Notes: generated by a model not told the origin, from the sequence alone. A DNA stretch of 64,000 bases from Chryseobacterium caseinilyticum (GCF_014837145.1 NZ_JACYFS010000001.1:1240001-1304000), one strand, 5' to 3'. Numbered from the stretch's first letter, positions 1 to 8,696 are shown. Numbers and translations: made by a program.

Positions 1-1
1 C

Positions 2-757
2 ATCGGCGTTACAGGTTACAGCGTAAACGAATGGAAAAATGCTTTGGAAACTGATAAATGCAAGGTCTTTCATTACAATGGAGCACGGGCAGTATCGGTT
101 GAAACCAAAAGAAAACCTTCCGGAAAATGGGGATCTGCCATCAACAATGATTTCAGTTTTAATCCGTGGTCTATTAATTTAATGGATGAAGATATCATTG
201 AAATTTTAAAAAGTGGCGGAATTTTAGGCGTAAGTCTTGACGTAAGAATTCTCGGTTTTCAGTCGAAAGTGGGTTTAAACATGGCGGGAGACGAAGAATA
301 TCTGAGTACACCGGATTTTCAGACGCACTTCCCGCAGATTTCAGTGAAGAGTCTCCGTACCGAAACCATGGAATCTATGATGGAACAGGAAAGCTGGCTT
401 GTTCCCACAAAAGAAGAACGGCATCCACTGGTTTTCTGTTTTAATATCATTCACATTATTCAGGTCGGTATTGTACGGGTCGGAATAAGCGAACCCTGGA
501 AAAACATCTGCATCGGAAGTGATTTTGACGGTTTGATTGAACCTTTAAAAATCTGTCCTGACGCATCATCTCTGGATGAGCTTGAAGCCAATCTCCACAA
601 ATGGCTATTGATTGCCGAAAAATCCTACGTAGAACAGAACGGAGGAAAAGCTGTTCTCGCCGATAAACCTCAGAAAGAAATCAATAAAATCATCACCGGA
701 ATTATGGGGCAAAACGGAATTGATTTTTCAGAAAAATGGAAAAATAATTTTCAGTAA
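2..757 (+). CDS. Peptidase M19 (membrane dipeptidase-like), 3' part
   Basis: The frame is open from the left edge (first codon at 2), so this is the C-terminal part of a gene that begins outside the window. The motif IGSDFDG about 65% of the way in, followed by a helix rich in Leu and Glu, is typical of renal/microsomal dipeptidases, zinc enzymes that cut dipeptides. The metal-binding histidines of the N-terminal half are not visible. A TTG at 44 could be read as a start but has no support, and in-frame sequence continues upstream of it. The next gene begins 3 nt after the stop, so the two are probably cotranscribed. Family assignment is from the motif only. Confidence 0.72.
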   Translation: MGVTGYSVNEWKNALETDKCKVFHYNGARAVSVETKRKPSGKWGSAINNDFSFNPWSINLMDEDIIEILKSGGILGVSLDVRILGFQSKVGLNMAGDEEYLSTPDFQTHFPQISVKSLRTETMESMMEQESWLVPTKEERHPLVFCFNIIHIIQVGIVRVGISEPWKNICIGSDFDGLIEPLKICPDASSLDELEANLHKWLLIAEKSYVEQNGGKAVLADKPQKEINKIITGIMGQNGIDFSEKWKNNFQ

Positions 758-760
758 ACC

Positions 761-2350
761 ATGGAAAAGAAAACGGATTTCAAAAAGTGGAGTATAATTT
801 TGGGAGTAATTTTCCTGCTGATTTTATTGGCGGTATTTATACTTATTCCCTGCCCTACTTCCTCACAGAAATTCTTTTTCAGGGTTCTGTTGGCTTTGGC
901 CGCTGCGGCTTTTGCTGCAACGATTCCGGGCAGTTTTAATTTCAATAATAAAATTGTTTCTGCCAGCGGAGCCATAGCCATTTTCGCTGTCGTTTTTCTT
1001 TTGAATCCTTCAGGCTGGAAAGATTCCGACTGTGACCTCAGAAATATGAAAGCAACAGTTTTTGTTGACGGAAAACCTACCCAGGACGTTCAGATTATCA
1101 TTCCCGACATCGGACAAAAGTTTCTGACAGATGAATTTGGAAATGCAAACATCGAGTTTTCAAATTCTCAGATTAAGTATCCTTCAAATGTTATCTTCCG
1201 TTTTAAAAACGAAGTCGACAGCACATTTATTATTGATCGTTTTGAAAAGAAGATGACTTTTAATCTGATTTCCAACAGAAAAATAAAATCTGATTTCAGC
1301 GGAAATAATATGAATTTCGAATACAATGACATTAACATCAATCTTTCACTGACAGATTTAGCCCAAAAATCAAACGAAGCATTAGAGGATCCATCCATCA
1401 TTCAGGACGATTTTGACTTTGTGAATTATCATTTCAGACAAAATAAAGATACAATTGAAATTTACCCCAGTTCAAAACTGGTTGATGAAATCAGAAAGAA
1501 GAAAATCATCACAGGAAAGCATGCTTACGAAGGTTTTATAGATTATTTTAATGTTTATTTTCCTCAGTTTGATATCAAAATCACCAACAATTCTGATGAT
1601 GCAATTTTTTTCGACAGAATCGCTTTAAAAATTGTTGAAAGCGTTCCAAATAATGCTCCCGTCATCATACCCGGAATACAGGATAAATTTACACTGAATA
1701 ATGTTGGTTTCGGAGCTGCTAAAAATTTAAAGATTAAATTCAGTACAGTTCCAAACGGACAAAAACCCGACTGGAATCTGCCGTTTGAATCAACAGTTAA
1801 TGTGGCAGAACTTCAGCCTGGAGGAAGAATTGATCTGGATCAGAAATTTATAAACAATGTGATGCTGAAAAATATCGACAGCCGTTATTTTGAAGAAAAT
1901 CAGGAAGAATACAGTAAGTTTTATAACAGTGAAAATCTTCTTCAAACCGCCAGACTTAAAAACAAAGATTTTGTAGACAAAGGCGCAAATGTATTTGGAA
2001 CCGTAACTTATCTTGATGATAAAAATAAATCTCAGGAAATCCGCTTCAGTACTCCGATTGACATTTACCGTGAAGGTTACGGCGCCGGATTTGAATTCTC
2101 TGCCAATTACAATGCAGAACTCAGATCACTGGGAAAAAATTACGCTCTTGACATCCCGATTTCAAACGCTTTAAAACCTAAAGACTTCGACAGAATATCA
2201 CTGCTTTTAGGTGCAAAACAGTCGGGAACCCACACGTTTAAAATTGTATTTTCCTATCACAACAGGACGATCGAACTGCCCTATGTTTTCAAACTCGACC
2301 TTTTCAATATCTATGGAAACCGTGAAAATATGAAGAAAATAAAACTTTAA
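761..2350 (+). CDS. Membrane-anchored protein with large soluble domain, unknown function
   Basis: 529 residues. Three hydrophobic segments lie near the N-terminus (about residues 10-30, 38-56 and 62-82), followed by some 440 soluble residues rich in beta-forming sequence, presumably outside the cytoplasm. Around residues 93-125 there is a carboxypeptidase-regulatory-like stretch (VFVDGKP, then TDEFGNANIEF), a small beta-sandwich pattern often used in surface proteins. I do not recognise the remainder. It follows the M19 gene by 3 nt and ends 1 nt before the convergent dgt stop, leaving no room for a terminator between them. Confidence 0.8.
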   Translation: MEKKTDFKKWSIILGVIFLLILLAVFILIPCPTSSQKFFFRVLLALAAAAFAATIPGSFNFNNKIVSASGAIAIFAVVFLLNPSGWKDSDCDLRNMKATVFVDGKPTQDVQIIIPDIGQKFLTDEFGNANIEFSNSQIKYPSNVIFRFKNEVDSTFIIDRFEKKMTFNLISNRKIKSDFSGNNMNFEYNDININLSLTDLAQKSNEALEDPSIIQDDFDFVNYHFRQNKDTIEIYPSSKLVDEIRKKKIITGKHAYEGFIDYFNVYFPQFDIKITNNSDDAIFFDRIALKIVESVPNNAPVIIPGIQDKFTLNNVGFGAAKNLKIKFSTVPNGQKPDWNLPFESTVNVAELQPGGRIDLDQKFINNVMLKNIDSRYFEENQEEYSKFYNSENLLQTARLKNKDFVDKGANVFGTVTYLDDKNKSQEIRFSTPIDIYREGYGAGFEFSANYNAELRSLGKNYALDIPISNALKPKDFDRISLLLGAKQSGTHTFKIVFSYHNRTIELPYVFKLDLFNIYGNRENMKKIKL

Positions 2351-2351
2351 G

Positions 2352-3710
2352 TTACATTGTCATCCCGATATCAATTCCTTTGATTTTTCTGTATAAATCT
2401 GTCGCATAATTGTCTGTCATCCCAGAAACAAAATCGATCACGCCCAAAACTTTCTGATAATCTGAACCCTCTCCGTACACAAACTGTTGCGGAAGAAGTT
2501 TTAAGGCCATTTTATCATAAGATTTAATCTCGTTTTTAGATTTTAAAACTGAAGGAATAAAATGATCCAGAAGTTCATACATTACATTGTAGCCGGCATT
2601 TTCGATTTCAACAACCGCTTTATGATTGTAAATTTTGTCAATGGAAAACGTTTCAATATCCTTCAACGTATTTTTCTCTGATTTATAAATATCGAGCAGG
2701 GCTTTATCTAAACTTCCGTCGAGAATTTTACTGAAATTGGCTTTATAAATTTCAATGGACTGATTGATTAAGGCATTAATCACCTTAGCTCTCAGATAGC
2801 TAATTCTTTCGTTTTCGTTTGAAATCAAAGACAGTTTATCTTTTACTTTTTTGATGTCATTTGTCTCTGATTTCACCAATTCGAAGAACAGATTTTCACA
2901 GTCGGCGGTCGATACAATTCCCAAACGGTGCGCATCTTCCATATCAATGATGTTGTAGCAGATATCGTCTGCCGCTTCTACAAGCCAAACGAAAGGATGT
3001 CTTTTGAAAATATACGGCTCATCATTTTCCTGCACGAGTTGCGTTGCCTCTGCGATTTTCAGAAAAGTATCTTTCTCATTCTGAAAAAAACCGAATTTTT
3101 TACGGTGCAGAATCTTTTTATCTCTGGCAATCGCTTCACACGGATATTTTGCAATGGCCGACAAAGTAGAATAAGTCAGTTGTGTTCCACCCAAATCCTT
3201 ACCCTGCTGCTGATGTGTGAGAACACGGATGGCATTGGCATTTCCTTCAAAATTAACGAGATCTGCCCATTCTTTTGCACTGAATTTATCTTTAATCTGA
3301 TTTTCATTTTTATCGAAATAGCTCGCAATTGCATCTTCTCCTGAATGTCCGAATGCAGGATTTCCGACATCATGACAGAGACAAGCCGCAGCAATTACGT
3401 TGCTGAGATTATGAGTATAGAAACTTTTTGAATCTTCGGTCAATACCGATTCGAAATTTTTTACGATAAAATCTCCGATAATACTTCCCAAACTTCGTCC
3501 TACGGAGGAAACTTCAAGTGAATGCGTCAATCTGTTGTGCACAAAAACACTTCCGGGAAGCGGAAAAACCTGAGTTTTATTCTGAAGTCTTCGGAACGCG
3601 GAAGAAAAGATAATTCTGTCGAAATCTCTCTGAAAATCGGTGCGGGAGGCCGCTGTGTTTGGATTGTTGCCTGTACGCTGACTGGTAAAAATCTCATTCA
3701 AATTCATCAT
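2352..3710 (-). CDS. dgt: Deoxyguanosinetriphosphate triphosphohydrolase (dNTPase, HD domain)
   Basis: 452 residues, the usual length for the family. It hydrolyses dGTP (and in related enzymes other dNTPs) to the nucleoside and triphosphate, controlling dNTP pools. HD-domain ligands are visible: His63 in LTHSLEV, His113-Asp114 in CHDVGNPAFGH, and the later Asp in EAADDICYN. The N-terminal SSAFRRLQNKTQV motif is typical of bacterial dGTPases. Two Met codons are adjacent at the start. The first lies 4 nt after a TAATTTTG -7 element, so the message may be leaderless. Confidence 0.93.
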   Translation of the reverse strand: MMNLNEIFTSQRTGNNPNTAASRTDFQRDFDRIIFSSAFRRLQNKTQVFPLPGSVFVHNRLTHSLEVSSVGRSLGSIIGDFIVKNFESVLTEDSKSFYTHNLSNVIAAACLCHDVGNPAFGHSGEDAIASYFDKNENQIKDKFSAKEWADLVNFEGNANAIRVLTHQQQGKDLGGTQLTYSTLSAIAKYPCEAIARDKKILHRKKFGFFQNEKDTFLKIAEATQLVQENDEPYIFKRHPFVWLVEAADDICYNIIDMEDAHRLGIVSTADCENLFFELVKSETNDIKKVKDKLSLISNENERISYLRAKVINALINQSIEIYKANFSKILDGSLDKALLDIYKSEKNTLKDIETFSIDKIYNHKAVVEIENAGYNVMYELLDHFIPSVLKSKNEIKSYDKMALKLLPQQFVYGEGSDYQKVLGVIDFVSGMTDNYATDLYRKIKGIDIGMTM

Positions 3711-3714
3711 TTTT

Positions 3715-3722
3715 CAAAATTA
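3715..3722 (-). promoter_or_regulatory. Bacteroidota -7 promoter element of dgt
   Basis: On the minus strand this reads TAATTTTG, an exact match to TAnnTTTG. Only 4 nt separate it from the dgt ATG at 3710, so transcription should begin at or next to the start codon. No clear -33 TTTG was found at the expected distance. Confidence 0.5.
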
Positions 3723-3777
3723 AAGTAAATTTTATTTTTAAAGGAATAATATTTGACTTTTTACACAAAAACAAGCT

Positions 3778-4512
3778 ATGCCCGAAGGTCCAACCATAAT
3801 TTTGATGAAAGAAGATCTGCAGAAGTTTGCAGGTGAAAAGGTGACAGAAATTGAAGGAAGCGAAGTCCCTGAAAATTCAAAAGTAAAAGGAGAGATACTG
3901 CGTGAAATAAAAACCTTCGGCAAGCAGACCTATCTTATTTTTGATAAAATTATTTTTAAAGTTCATCTGATGATGTTCGGTTCTTACAGTTTATTTAAGC
4001 GAAAAGATATTGACACATTAAAACTTGGATTAAAATTCAAAGATGACGGAATGTATTTTTACACCTGCGTAGTAAAGGTTGTTGGTGAAAAGGATCTGTC
4101 AAAAATCGACTGGGAAGCAGACATCATGAGCAAAAAATGGAGTGATGAAAAAGCAATTGATAAAATGCAGCAACATCCTGAAATGATGATCTGTGATGCC
4201 TTGATGAATCAGGATATTTTTGCAGGTGTAGGAAATATCATTAAAAATGAAGCACTTTTCCGCGCAGGAATTCATCCTGAAACTCTGATTAAAAATCTAA
4301 CTGAAGCAAAACTCAAAACAATCATTAAAGAAACCAAAAATTATGGTTTGGAGTTTGTCAAATACAAACGCACTGACACTTTAGGAAAGACATTTCAGGT
4401 TTACCACAGAAAAAAATGTCCTGAATGTGGCGAAGAAATTACCAAAAGGGAAACCGGAAAAAGTAAAAGAATGAGTTTTTTCTGTGAGAATGACCAGAAA
4501 CTTTTTAAGTAG
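3778..4512 (+). CDS. Fpg/Nei family DNA glycosylase (AP lyase)
   Basis: 244 residues. The protein starts MPEGPTI, giving the N-terminal Pro nucleophile and Glu of the Fpg/Nei family after Met removal; Nei-type enzymes also read PEGP. The H2TH region contains GVGNIIKNE with the DNA-binding Asn. A C-terminal zinc finger follows: CPEC, 18 residues, then CEND-Q. The last ligand, usually Cys in CxxCQ, is Asp here. The role is excision of oxidised bases in base-excision repair. Whether it prefers purines (MutM) or pyrimidines (Nei) cannot be decided by eye; the length and PEGP start favour Nei. It is divergent from dgt. Confidence 0.85.
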   Translation: MPEGPTIILMKEDLQKFAGEKVTEIEGSEVPENSKVKGEILREIKTFGKQTYLIFDKIIFKVHLMMFGSYSLFKRKDIDTLKLGLKFKDDGMYFYTCVVKVVGEKDLSKIDWEADIMSKKWSDEKAIDKMQQHPEMMICDALMNQDIFAGVGNIIKNEALFRAGIHPETLIKNLTEAKLKTIIKETKNYGLEFVKYKRTDTLGKTFQVYHRKKCPECGEEITKRETGKSKRMSFFCENDQKLFK

Positions 4513-4783
4513 ATAATATCTGATGTAAAACGTCTATTTCTGATATTAAGTTTTATTCAAAATTTCCATTTTTTTCAATGCAAGGCATACTATTTTAGTA
4601 ATACTTCAATTGACAACTCCGCAACAGGTACTGCATAATAATTACTGATTTGACATTTTTTTAGTGATTTAATAATTAAATTTAAATACTAAAAACAAAA
4701 TACCGTTATGATTCATCAATTTAAAAACATGTTAAATAGCCGTTAATAGGGTTTAAAAGAGTGATAAACATCATATACGAGGG

Positions 4784-4814
4784 TTTGCAGATTCTAAATT
4801 TTGCCGTAAATTTG
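4784..4814 (+). promoter_or_regulatory. Complete Bacteroidota sigma-A promoter (-33 and -7)
   Basis: TTTG at 4784-4787 and TAAATTTG at 4807-4814 are separated by 19 nt, matching the Bacteroidota consensus spacing. Transcription would begin near 4820, giving a leader of about 44 nt to the ATG at 4864. This is the clearest promoter in the window and sits in a stretch without any long gene (4513-5127). Confidence 0.75.
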
Positions 4815-4863
4815 CATTACAGAATTCACAACAAAATTTAAATAAAATAAAAATTCAATAATT

Positions 4864-4944
4864 ATGATCGCATATATCGGAATCGCAACTTGTGCAGTAT
4901 TAGTATCATCTTATTTTGCAACTGCTAAGAAAGAAGGAAACTAA
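4864..4944 (+). CDS. 26-residue single-span membrane protein
   Basis: ATG to TAA, 26 codons. Residues 2-18 (IAYIGIATCAVLVSSY) are hydrophobic with a single Cys, and the tail ATAKKEGN is charged and hydrophilic, so it could be a one-helix membrane peptide with the N-terminus outside. It lies between an excellent promoter and an intrinsic terminator at 5033, forming a complete stand-alone transcription unit. Function unknown. Peptides of this size are easily missed. Support comes from the flanking signals and sensible composition, not from homology. Confidence 0.6.
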   Translation: MIAYIGIATCAVLVSSYFATAKKEGN

Positions 4945-5032
4945 TTTTATAAACAGTTAGCCTATAGAAAAAATTTACTTTTGAAATTTCATTTGAAATT
5001 CATTCATTCAACTACATTATTTTTTACAATTG

Positions 5033-5061
5033 ATCAAACTTTTAAGGTTTGATTTTTTTTT
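5033..5061 (+). terminator. Intrinsic terminator
   Basis: The stem ATCAAAC (5033-5039) / GTTTGAT (5047-5053) with a 7-nt loop is followed by an uninterrupted T-run. It ends the small transcript starting near 4820. Confidence 0.7.
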
Positions 5062-5127
5062 GCCCGAAAATTTTAAACGTTTGAATTATGATGATTCAAC
5101 TTTGTAAAACATTTTCCATTAAAAGAT

Positions 5128-5211
5128 ATGAGAAAAGAAACTGTAAAGCTTTTTGATAAAAATTCTATTTTTAATTTACTTTTACAAAGTCTGCATAATC
5201 CAAAAAAATAA
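5128..5211 (+). CDS. Possible 27-residue leader ORF
   Basis: ATG to TAA, 27 codons, beginning MRKETVKLF and ending HNPKK. The TAA overlaps the ATG of the MepB-like gene by one base (TAATG), an arrangement that allows translational coupling. Lys, Leu and Asn dominate the composition, which in AT-rich DNA can arise by chance. It may be an upstream ORF controlling the next gene, a tiny protein, or noise; only the overlap supports it. Confidence 0.25.
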   Translation: MRKETVKLFDKNSIFNLLLQSLHNPKK

Positions 5212-5711
5212 TGAATTTACCATTTGAAAAATTGCACAGTTTAGTTTTTTCACATCTTAATCTAGATATTTCAAACGTTCATGAAGATTTGGAATGTCAT
5301 GAATATTCCGGTTTCAATTTTTTATTGGACCAATGGACTGTAAAATTCAGGAAATCCAAAATTACACCTACAAAAACAGGACAATTTGTGACCTTGTGGA
5401 AGAGGAACTTCAAAACTAAAGAGACAGAGCCATTTACCCCAAATGATCCATTTTCATTCTTCATCATCCTGACTGAAACACCAGAAAATTCAGGATTTTT
5501 CTTTTTTACAAAAGAGGCTTTAATTCAAAATCACATTCTTGCAAGCCAGATCAAACCTGGGAAACGCGGGTTCAGAGTTTATCCAACCTGGGATCATCCT
5601 GAAAATAAACAGGCAGTGAAAACACAAAACTGGCAAGCGCTTTTTTTCATTGATTTTGCAGATAAAAACCACCTTTCTAAATTTGATTCTATTCTATATT
5701 CCCAAATGTAA
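5211..5711 (+). CDS. MepB family protein
   Basis: 166 residues, full length for the family. The recognisable core is KFRKSKITPTKTGQFVTLWKR in the first half and GKRGFRVYPTWD near the C-terminus, both typical of MepB, named after a gene beside the mepA efflux pump in Staphylococcus aureus. The biochemical function is unknown. No MATE pump is adjacent here; the next gene is an AAA ATPase 39 nt downstream. No signal peptide or membrane segment is seen, so it is probably cytoplasmic. Confidence 0.8.
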   Translation: MNLPFEKLHSLVFSHLNLDISNVHEDLECHEYSGFNFLLDQWTVKFRKSKITPTKTGQFVTLWKRNFKTKETEPFTPNDPFSFFIILTETPENSGFFFFTKEALIQNHILASQIKPGKRGFRVYPTWDHPENKQAVKTQNWQALFFIDFADKNHLSKFDSILYSQM

Positions 5712-5725
5712 AGACAGAAACCTAT

Positions 5726-5733
5726 TATCTTTG
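5726..5733 (+). promoter_or_regulatory. -7 promoter element of the AAA ATPase gene
   Basis: TATCTTTG matches TAnnTTTG exactly and lies 17 nt before the ATG at 5751. No convincing -33 TTTG is present at the expected distance. Confidence 0.5.
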
Positions 5734-5750
5734 CCAAAAATAAATTTAAA

Positions 5751-6458
5751 ATGAATCTGTACGACCTCATCATTCAGGACAAAGAAAAAATTACGCTCGG
5801 CGATGTTTTCCTTGAACCTCAAACTAAGGAACAGTTTGTACAGTTGATAAAAGAACAGACCTACGCCAAAGAACTGATGGAATACGGGCTTCCCGTGAAC
5901 AACAAAATCCTTCTCGAAGGCAGTTCAGGCTGCGGCAAAACAATGACTGCAAAGGCAATTGCGAATGCATTGGGAAAAAATATCATCATTCTCAACCTCA
6001 GCAATATTGTTTCCTCAAGAATCGGAGAAACTTCCCAAAATATCAAAATGATTTTCGACAAAGCTGCAAGAGAACGTTCTGTTCTATTCCTTGACGAGCT
6101 CGACCAAATCGGAAAAGCCAGAGGAAGCGATGACAAAGACGTCGGTGAAATGAGAAGACTGGTGAACACCCTCATTCAGCTCATCGATTATTATCCCGAA
6201 AATGCATTGTTGCTTTGCGCCACCAACCATGCAGAAATCATTGATACCGCGATCATAAGACGCTTTCAACTGAAAATAAAATACGAAATGCCATCCAAAG
6301 AATTCCTGAATTCTTTTTACGACAGTATTCTTGCAAAATTCCCCCATGATTTAAGGAATATTGAAAAGAAGTATGGGATTTCTTTTGCGGAAGCGAAGGA
6401 TTATGCTTTTACGGTTGTAAAAGGGAGATTGATTGAGAAGTTGGAGAATTTAAAATAA
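5751..6458 (+). CDS. AAA-family ATPase
   Basis: 235 residues comprising one AAA module. Walker A GSSGCGKT is near residue 57 and Walker B VLFLDELD near residue 110. The sensor-1 ATN and an arginine finger in IIRRFQ follow, so it should hydrolyse ATP as a ring. The N-terminal 45 residues are short and there is no protease or substrate domain, so this is a stand-alone SpoVK/FtsH-type module that probably works with a partner. No partner is obvious nearby. It has its own -7 element and a weak terminator, suggesting a single-gene unit. Confidence 0.85.
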   Translation: MNLYDLIIQDKEKITLGDVFLEPQTKEQFVQLIKEQTYAKELMEYGLPVNNKILLEGSSGCGKTMTAKAIANALGKNIIILNLSNIVSSRIGETSQNIKMIFDKAARERSVLFLDELDQIGKARGSDDKDVGEMRRLVNTLIQLIDYYPENALLLCATNHAEIIDTAIIRRFQLKIKYEMPSKEFLNSFYDSILAKFPHDLRNIEKKYGISFAEAKDYAFTVVKGRLIEKLENLK

Positions 6459-6480
6459 AACTGCGATTTTTAAAGAATTT

Positions 6481-6508
6481 AAGCTGAAGTGAAAACTTTG
6501 GCTTTTTT
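6481..6508 (+). terminator. Probable intrinsic terminator
   Basis: AAGC-tg-AAGT / ACTT-tg-GCTT forms an interrupted stem with a gaaa loop and six T after it. It lies 22 nt after the AAA ATPase stop. Confidence 0.5.
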
Positions 6509-6616
6509 CATTTGGGTTTGAAATAAAAATTGTTTGTGATAGGAAATTTATCTACTTTTAACGCAGTTAGTTTGGATACATTAATCCAAAAATTATTGCC
6601 AAAAACAAACACAGCA

Positions 6617-7324
6617 ATGAAAATTCCGACAATACATGGATATATAGACAGAAGAATTCTGATCAACTTTACAGCTGATCCAAAGACGGTTGAGAAAATC
6701 ATTCCGTTTCCTTTTAGACCAAAAATTTATAAGGAAAAAGCTATTGTTGGAATTTGTCTCATCAGACTGAAAAATATTAAACCAAAAGGCCTGCCGGACT
6801 TTATTGGTATTAACTCTGAAAACGGCGCACACAGAATTGCAGTTGAGTGGGATGAAAACGGTGAAACTAAGACAGGAGTATATATTCCGCGCAGAGATAC
6901 CTCACTGAAATTAAACACTCTGATTGGCGGACGAATATTTCCAGGCAAACATTATTACGCAAAATTCAATGTACAGGAGCATAATGGAAAATATCATATT
7001 GACTTTAAAAGCGCTGATGGAACCGAAATTTCAATTGATGCCACCGAGACAAAGCAATTTAATGGGAAATCAATTTTCGGAACATTAGATAACGCCTCAG
7101 AATTTTTTGAAAATGGTGATCTTGGCTACTCGCCAAACAATAACAAATTTGAGGGGCTGAGATTAAATGCGTATCAATGGGAAGTCCGTCCACTTGACGT
7201 AATAAATGTGAGATCAAGTTTTTTTGAAAATGAAGAAATTTTTCCAAACGGTTCAGTTAACTTTGATAATGCACTATTGATGACAAATATTGAACACGAA
7301 TGGAAAAGCGAAACAGACAAATAA
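6617..7324 (+). CDS. DUF2071-like (YqjF-type) protein
   Basis: About 235 residues from the ATG at 6617. An upstream in-frame codon at 6530 would add 29 residues that look like translated leader sequence, so the internal ATG is preferred because the conserved-looking sequence starts there (MKIPTIHGYIDRRILINF). Features are the N-terminal R-x-L-I-N-F strand, a central Y-x-P-R-R-D motif (residues about 90-95) and beta-rich sequence throughout, as in the DUF2071/YqjF family of unknown function. No signal peptide is present. Flanking genes are unrelated. Confidence 0.6.
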   Translation: MKIPTIHGYIDRRILINFTADPKTVEKIIPFPFRPKIYKEKAIVGICLIRLKNIKPKGLPDFIGINSENGAHRIAVEWDENGETKTGVYIPRRDTSLKLNTLIGGRIFPGKHYYAKFNVQEHNGKYHIDFKSADGTEISIDATETKQFNGKSIFGTLDNASEFFENGDLGYSPNNNKFEGLRLNAYQWEVRPLDVINVRSSFFENEEIFPNGSVNFDNALLMTNIEHEWKSETDK

Positions 7325-7425
7325 TAAAGCTACAATATTACTTACAACTGTTTTAAACAGCTTCTATTGAACATTTATAAAATATTAACTATTAGAAATT
7401 CTACTGAAATTTATTGGTAAAATCT

Positions 7426-7433
7426 TACCTTCG
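7426..7433 (+). promoter_or_regulatory. Possible -7 element of the DUF4919 gene
   Basis: TACCTTCG is a one-base variant of TAnnTTTG, 32 nt before the ATG at 7466. No -33 element is seen. Confidence 0.35.
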
Positions 7434-7465
7434 CCAATACACAAACCGTTAAACCACACGCATTA

Positions 7466-8116
7466 ATGAAGAAAATAATACTTATAGCGTTTTTAAATTT
7501 TTTATTTACATTTTCTTATGGACAGATAAATACGGAATTGATTAAGAAAAACGTAACTGAAAATCCTGAAGAAAATTTTTATAAACTGTTAGAAATTTTC
7601 AAATCAAATCCTTCTGAAATGACACAGGAGCAACTAAATCAACTTTACTACGGAAGTAAATTTGTGAAAATTGATTACACTATTGGAAACTACAATAGCG
7701 AATCAGGAACATTTTGGAAACCTGCCCAAAAAAAATTATCCAAAAATAAGGCAGAAATCATTGTGAAAGAAGCAGAATCAAAATATTTACAAAATCCTCT
7801 GAACAAAAGTCTGTTGGATGATATGATTAATATCTACAAAGCATTAGACGAAAACCAAAAAGCAGATTTATGTTCCAAACAGAAAGATTTAATAATACAA
7901 ACTGTAAAAAAAAGTGGAGACGGAAAAAGCGAAGAAACGGCAATTTGTGTTTTAACGCCAGGAGAAGTTTTACAACAGCTTGATAAACTAATACAGTCAG
8001 GACCAAAAGCACAATTTAAGCAAAATATTAAACAACTTTCAGATGGAAGCATTTTAACAATTTATAAGATTGGAAATAGAGAAGTATTTGTAAAATTAGT
8101 AGGTGGATTTCTGTGA
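7466..8116 (+). CDS. Secreted DUF4919-like protein
   Basis: 216 residues with a clear signal peptide (MKKIILIAF... ending SYG-Q near residue 20), so it is exported. The mature part carries the Y-Y-G-S-K-F motif at about residues 62-67, a helical middle and a C-terminal beta stretch (DGSILTIYKIGNREVFVKL), as in DUF4919 proteins of Bacteroidota. Function unknown. It stands at the left edge of an AT-rich accessory stretch running to about 12 kb. Confidence 0.6.
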   Translation: MKKIILIAFLNFLFTFSYGQINTELIKKNVTENPEENFYKLLEIFKSNPSEMTQEQLNQLYYGSKFVKIDYTIGNYNSESGTFWKPAQKKLSKNKAEIIVKEAESKYLQNPLNKSLLDDMINIYKALDENQKADLCSKQKDLIIQTVKKSGDGKSEETAICVLTPGEVLQQLDKLIQSGPKAQFKQNIKQLSDGSILTIYKIGNREVFVKLVGGFL

Positions 8117-8198
8117 AAAACGACTTCTGCTGACAAGTCCAAAATGTCGGTAGTAAACTTTGATCAATAAATGATGAAAAAAAAAGTCAATAAAAGAA

Positions 8199-8696
8199 AT
8201 GAAGAAAACTGAGAAACAAAAACCGTATTTTGACATTTTTGGAGATCCAAATCTTTCTGAGAGAGAAAAGTATAAATATTACACTCAACACGATATTTAT
8301 TCATTACAATTAAAAGAGAACGTAAGAAAAGTTGGTAAAGAGAAAGGATTGAGTTCTGTAATAAATGAAACAAGATGGCTGGAATTACAAAGCTCAATCG
8401 TGAAATTACCTTTTGCACCTCCGTACATTGAAAAATTAATTCTTGAAAATAAAACTTTTAAAGAAGTGCAGATAAGTGATGCTCCAAGCTGGTTAAGTGA
8501 TTGGAACCCATTTTATCAGGAAGGAATGTCTTTGTTTTTTGCAATTGAATATATAAAAATAAGGCCTTTTTATTTTAAATATAACGGCCGTTTAACGGTC
8601 GCGACAATATCTGACGAAGGCGTACAGTTTGCACAACTCTTAAACGAATTACACATCCCGTACGAAGATGACAACGGAACTTTTACAATATACTGA
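8199..8696 (+). CDS. Small cytoplasmic protein, possibly DUF6678-like
   Basis: 165 residues, no signal peptide or membrane segment. It starts at MKKTEKQKPYF and has a charged N-terminal helix, then NETRWLELQSSIVKL and a central aromatic-rich stretch (SWLSDWNPF, IRPFYFKY). The W-x-E-L pattern and size recall DUF6678, but this is a weak resemblance. Neighbours are AT-rich orphan genes, some broken. Such runs are often immunity genes for secreted polymorphic toxins, although no toxin gene lies in the window. Confidence 0.5.
   Translation: MKKTEKQKPYFDIFGDPNLSEREKYKYYTQHDIYSLQLKENVRKVGKEKGLSSVINETRWLELQSSIVKLPFAPPYIEKLILENKTFKEVQISDAPSWLSDWNPFYQEGMSLFFAIEYIKIRPFYFKYNGRLTVATISDEGVQFAQLLNELHIPYEDDNGTFTIY

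Noticed and set aside
6530..6616. N-terminal extension of the DUF2071-like protein
   Set aside because: The extra 29 residues do not look like the family and contain leader-like sequence; the ATG at 6617 fits better.
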